In this document: piece after piece, positions 7,499 through 7,657 of the stretch
Layout: each line of letters starts with the position of its first letter
Position numbering within the stretch: the stretch's first letter is position 1
Assembly: GCA_030622375.1 (NCBI GenBank)
Contig: JAUXGC010000057.1
Coordinates: forward strand, 1-7,657
Reading direction: 5' to 3'
Length of the DNA: 7,657 nt
Source: Sulfurovum sp.
GTDB lineage: Bacteria > Campylobacterota > Campylobacteria > Campylobacterales > Sulfurovaceae
Made by a program: the position numbers and the translations under genes
Notes under the pieces: generated by a model
Seen by the model: only the letters and a program-made list of their open reading frames with translations
Database searches by the model: none
Told to the model about the DNA's origin: nothing

Positions 7499-7519
7499 AT
7501 TAACTAAATAGTTGGTAAT
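7499..7519. repeat. Imperfect hairpin between the convergent exported-protein gene and tRNA
   Basis: ATTAACTA pairs with TAGTT-GG-TAAT, giving 8 possible pairs with a GG bulge and a very small loop. It lies 24 nt after the stop at 7474 and 13 nt past the tRNA 3' end, so it could help end transcription from either side. There is no T tract, and support is positional only. Confidence 0.25.
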
Positions 7520-7532
7520 TAAGTTATGAAAT

Positions 7533-7609
<77 letters not shown>

Positions 7610-7620
7610 ACAGGAATTTT

Positions 7621-7640
7621 AATAAATCTTACGATTTATT
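7621..7640. repeat. Perfect 8-bp inverted repeat upstream of the tRNA
   Basis: AATAAATC and GATTTATT flank a TTAC loop. The repeat begins 12 bp upstream of the tRNA 5' end, where its -10 region would be expected if transcribed separately (the minus strand reads TTTATTAAAAT), so it could be a protein site or only an A/T-rich hairpin. Confidence 0.4.
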
Positions 7641-7641
7641 T

Positions 7642-7649
7642 GGAGGTGA
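7642..7649 (+). promoter_or_regulatory. Shine-Dalgarno-like sequence at the window edge
   Basis: GGAGGTGA is an eight-base complement of the conserved 16S rRNA 3' end (TCACCTCC). No ATG follows within the remaining 8 bases, so it may serve a plus-strand gene starting just past the window, or be chance. Confidence 0.25.
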
Positions 7650-7657
7650 ATTTTATC

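Noticed and set aside
7484..7501. TAGGATT direct repeat spaced 11 bp apart
   Set aside because: There are only two short copies in A/T-rich sequence after a stop codon; chance is a sufficient explanation.
7641..7657. CACCTCC on the minus strand as the 3' end of a 16S rRNA gene
   Set aside because: The flanking bases (AAATTCACCTCCAAAT) do not match the conserved GGATCACCTCCTTT context, and no rRNA sequence is present.

Overview
The window looks like a chromosomal housekeeping segment from a low-GC member of the Campylobacterota, probably closer to the free-living Sulfurovum/Sulfurimonas side than to Campylobacter or Helicobacter. This rests on four things: a pheS-pheT-ispH cluster like the one I remember from that phylum, the sequence character of PheT (including a degenerate B3/4 domain), an RhpA-type DEAD-box helicase, and promoters that show a good TATAAT box but no clear -35 element. 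The placement is from remembered sequences, not from a search.

Positions 1-5223 hold a tight plus-strand operon. It contains the 3' three quarters of pheS, then complete pheT (4-bp stop/start overlap), ispH (2-nt gap) and aroA (6-nt gap). The products are the two subunits of phenylalanyl-tRNA synthetase, the last enzyme of the MEP isoprenoid pathway and the sixth enzyme of the shikimate pathway. AroA makes the precursor of chorismate and so of phenylalanine, the amino acid that PheST loads onto tRNA.

Positions 5224-5303 are a short convergent junction with weak hairpins. Positions 5304-6764, minus strand, encode a DEAD-box RNA helicase with an Arg/Gly/Asn/Ser-rich tail. Its predicted leader of about 170 nt has several inverted repeats that could pair in mutually exclusive ways. 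A divergent promoter pair separates it from a small exported protein of unknown function (7034-7474). The minus-strand initiator tRNA (tRNA-fMet, 7533-7609) follows, and the window ends in a 48-bp stretch with an 8-bp inverted repeat and a strong Shine-Dalgarno-like sequence.

The most notable point is aroA. Its product is very close, along its whole length, to the enterobacterial class I EPSP synthase I remember from E. coli, and unlike the AroA of Campylobacter. It also sits after ispH rather than between pheT and ispH, and rpsA, which normally ends this cluster in Campylobacter and Helicobacter, is absent. This suggests replacement of the native aroA by a transferred copy. I see no mobile element, CRISPR array, defence system or clearly new multi-gene system here.
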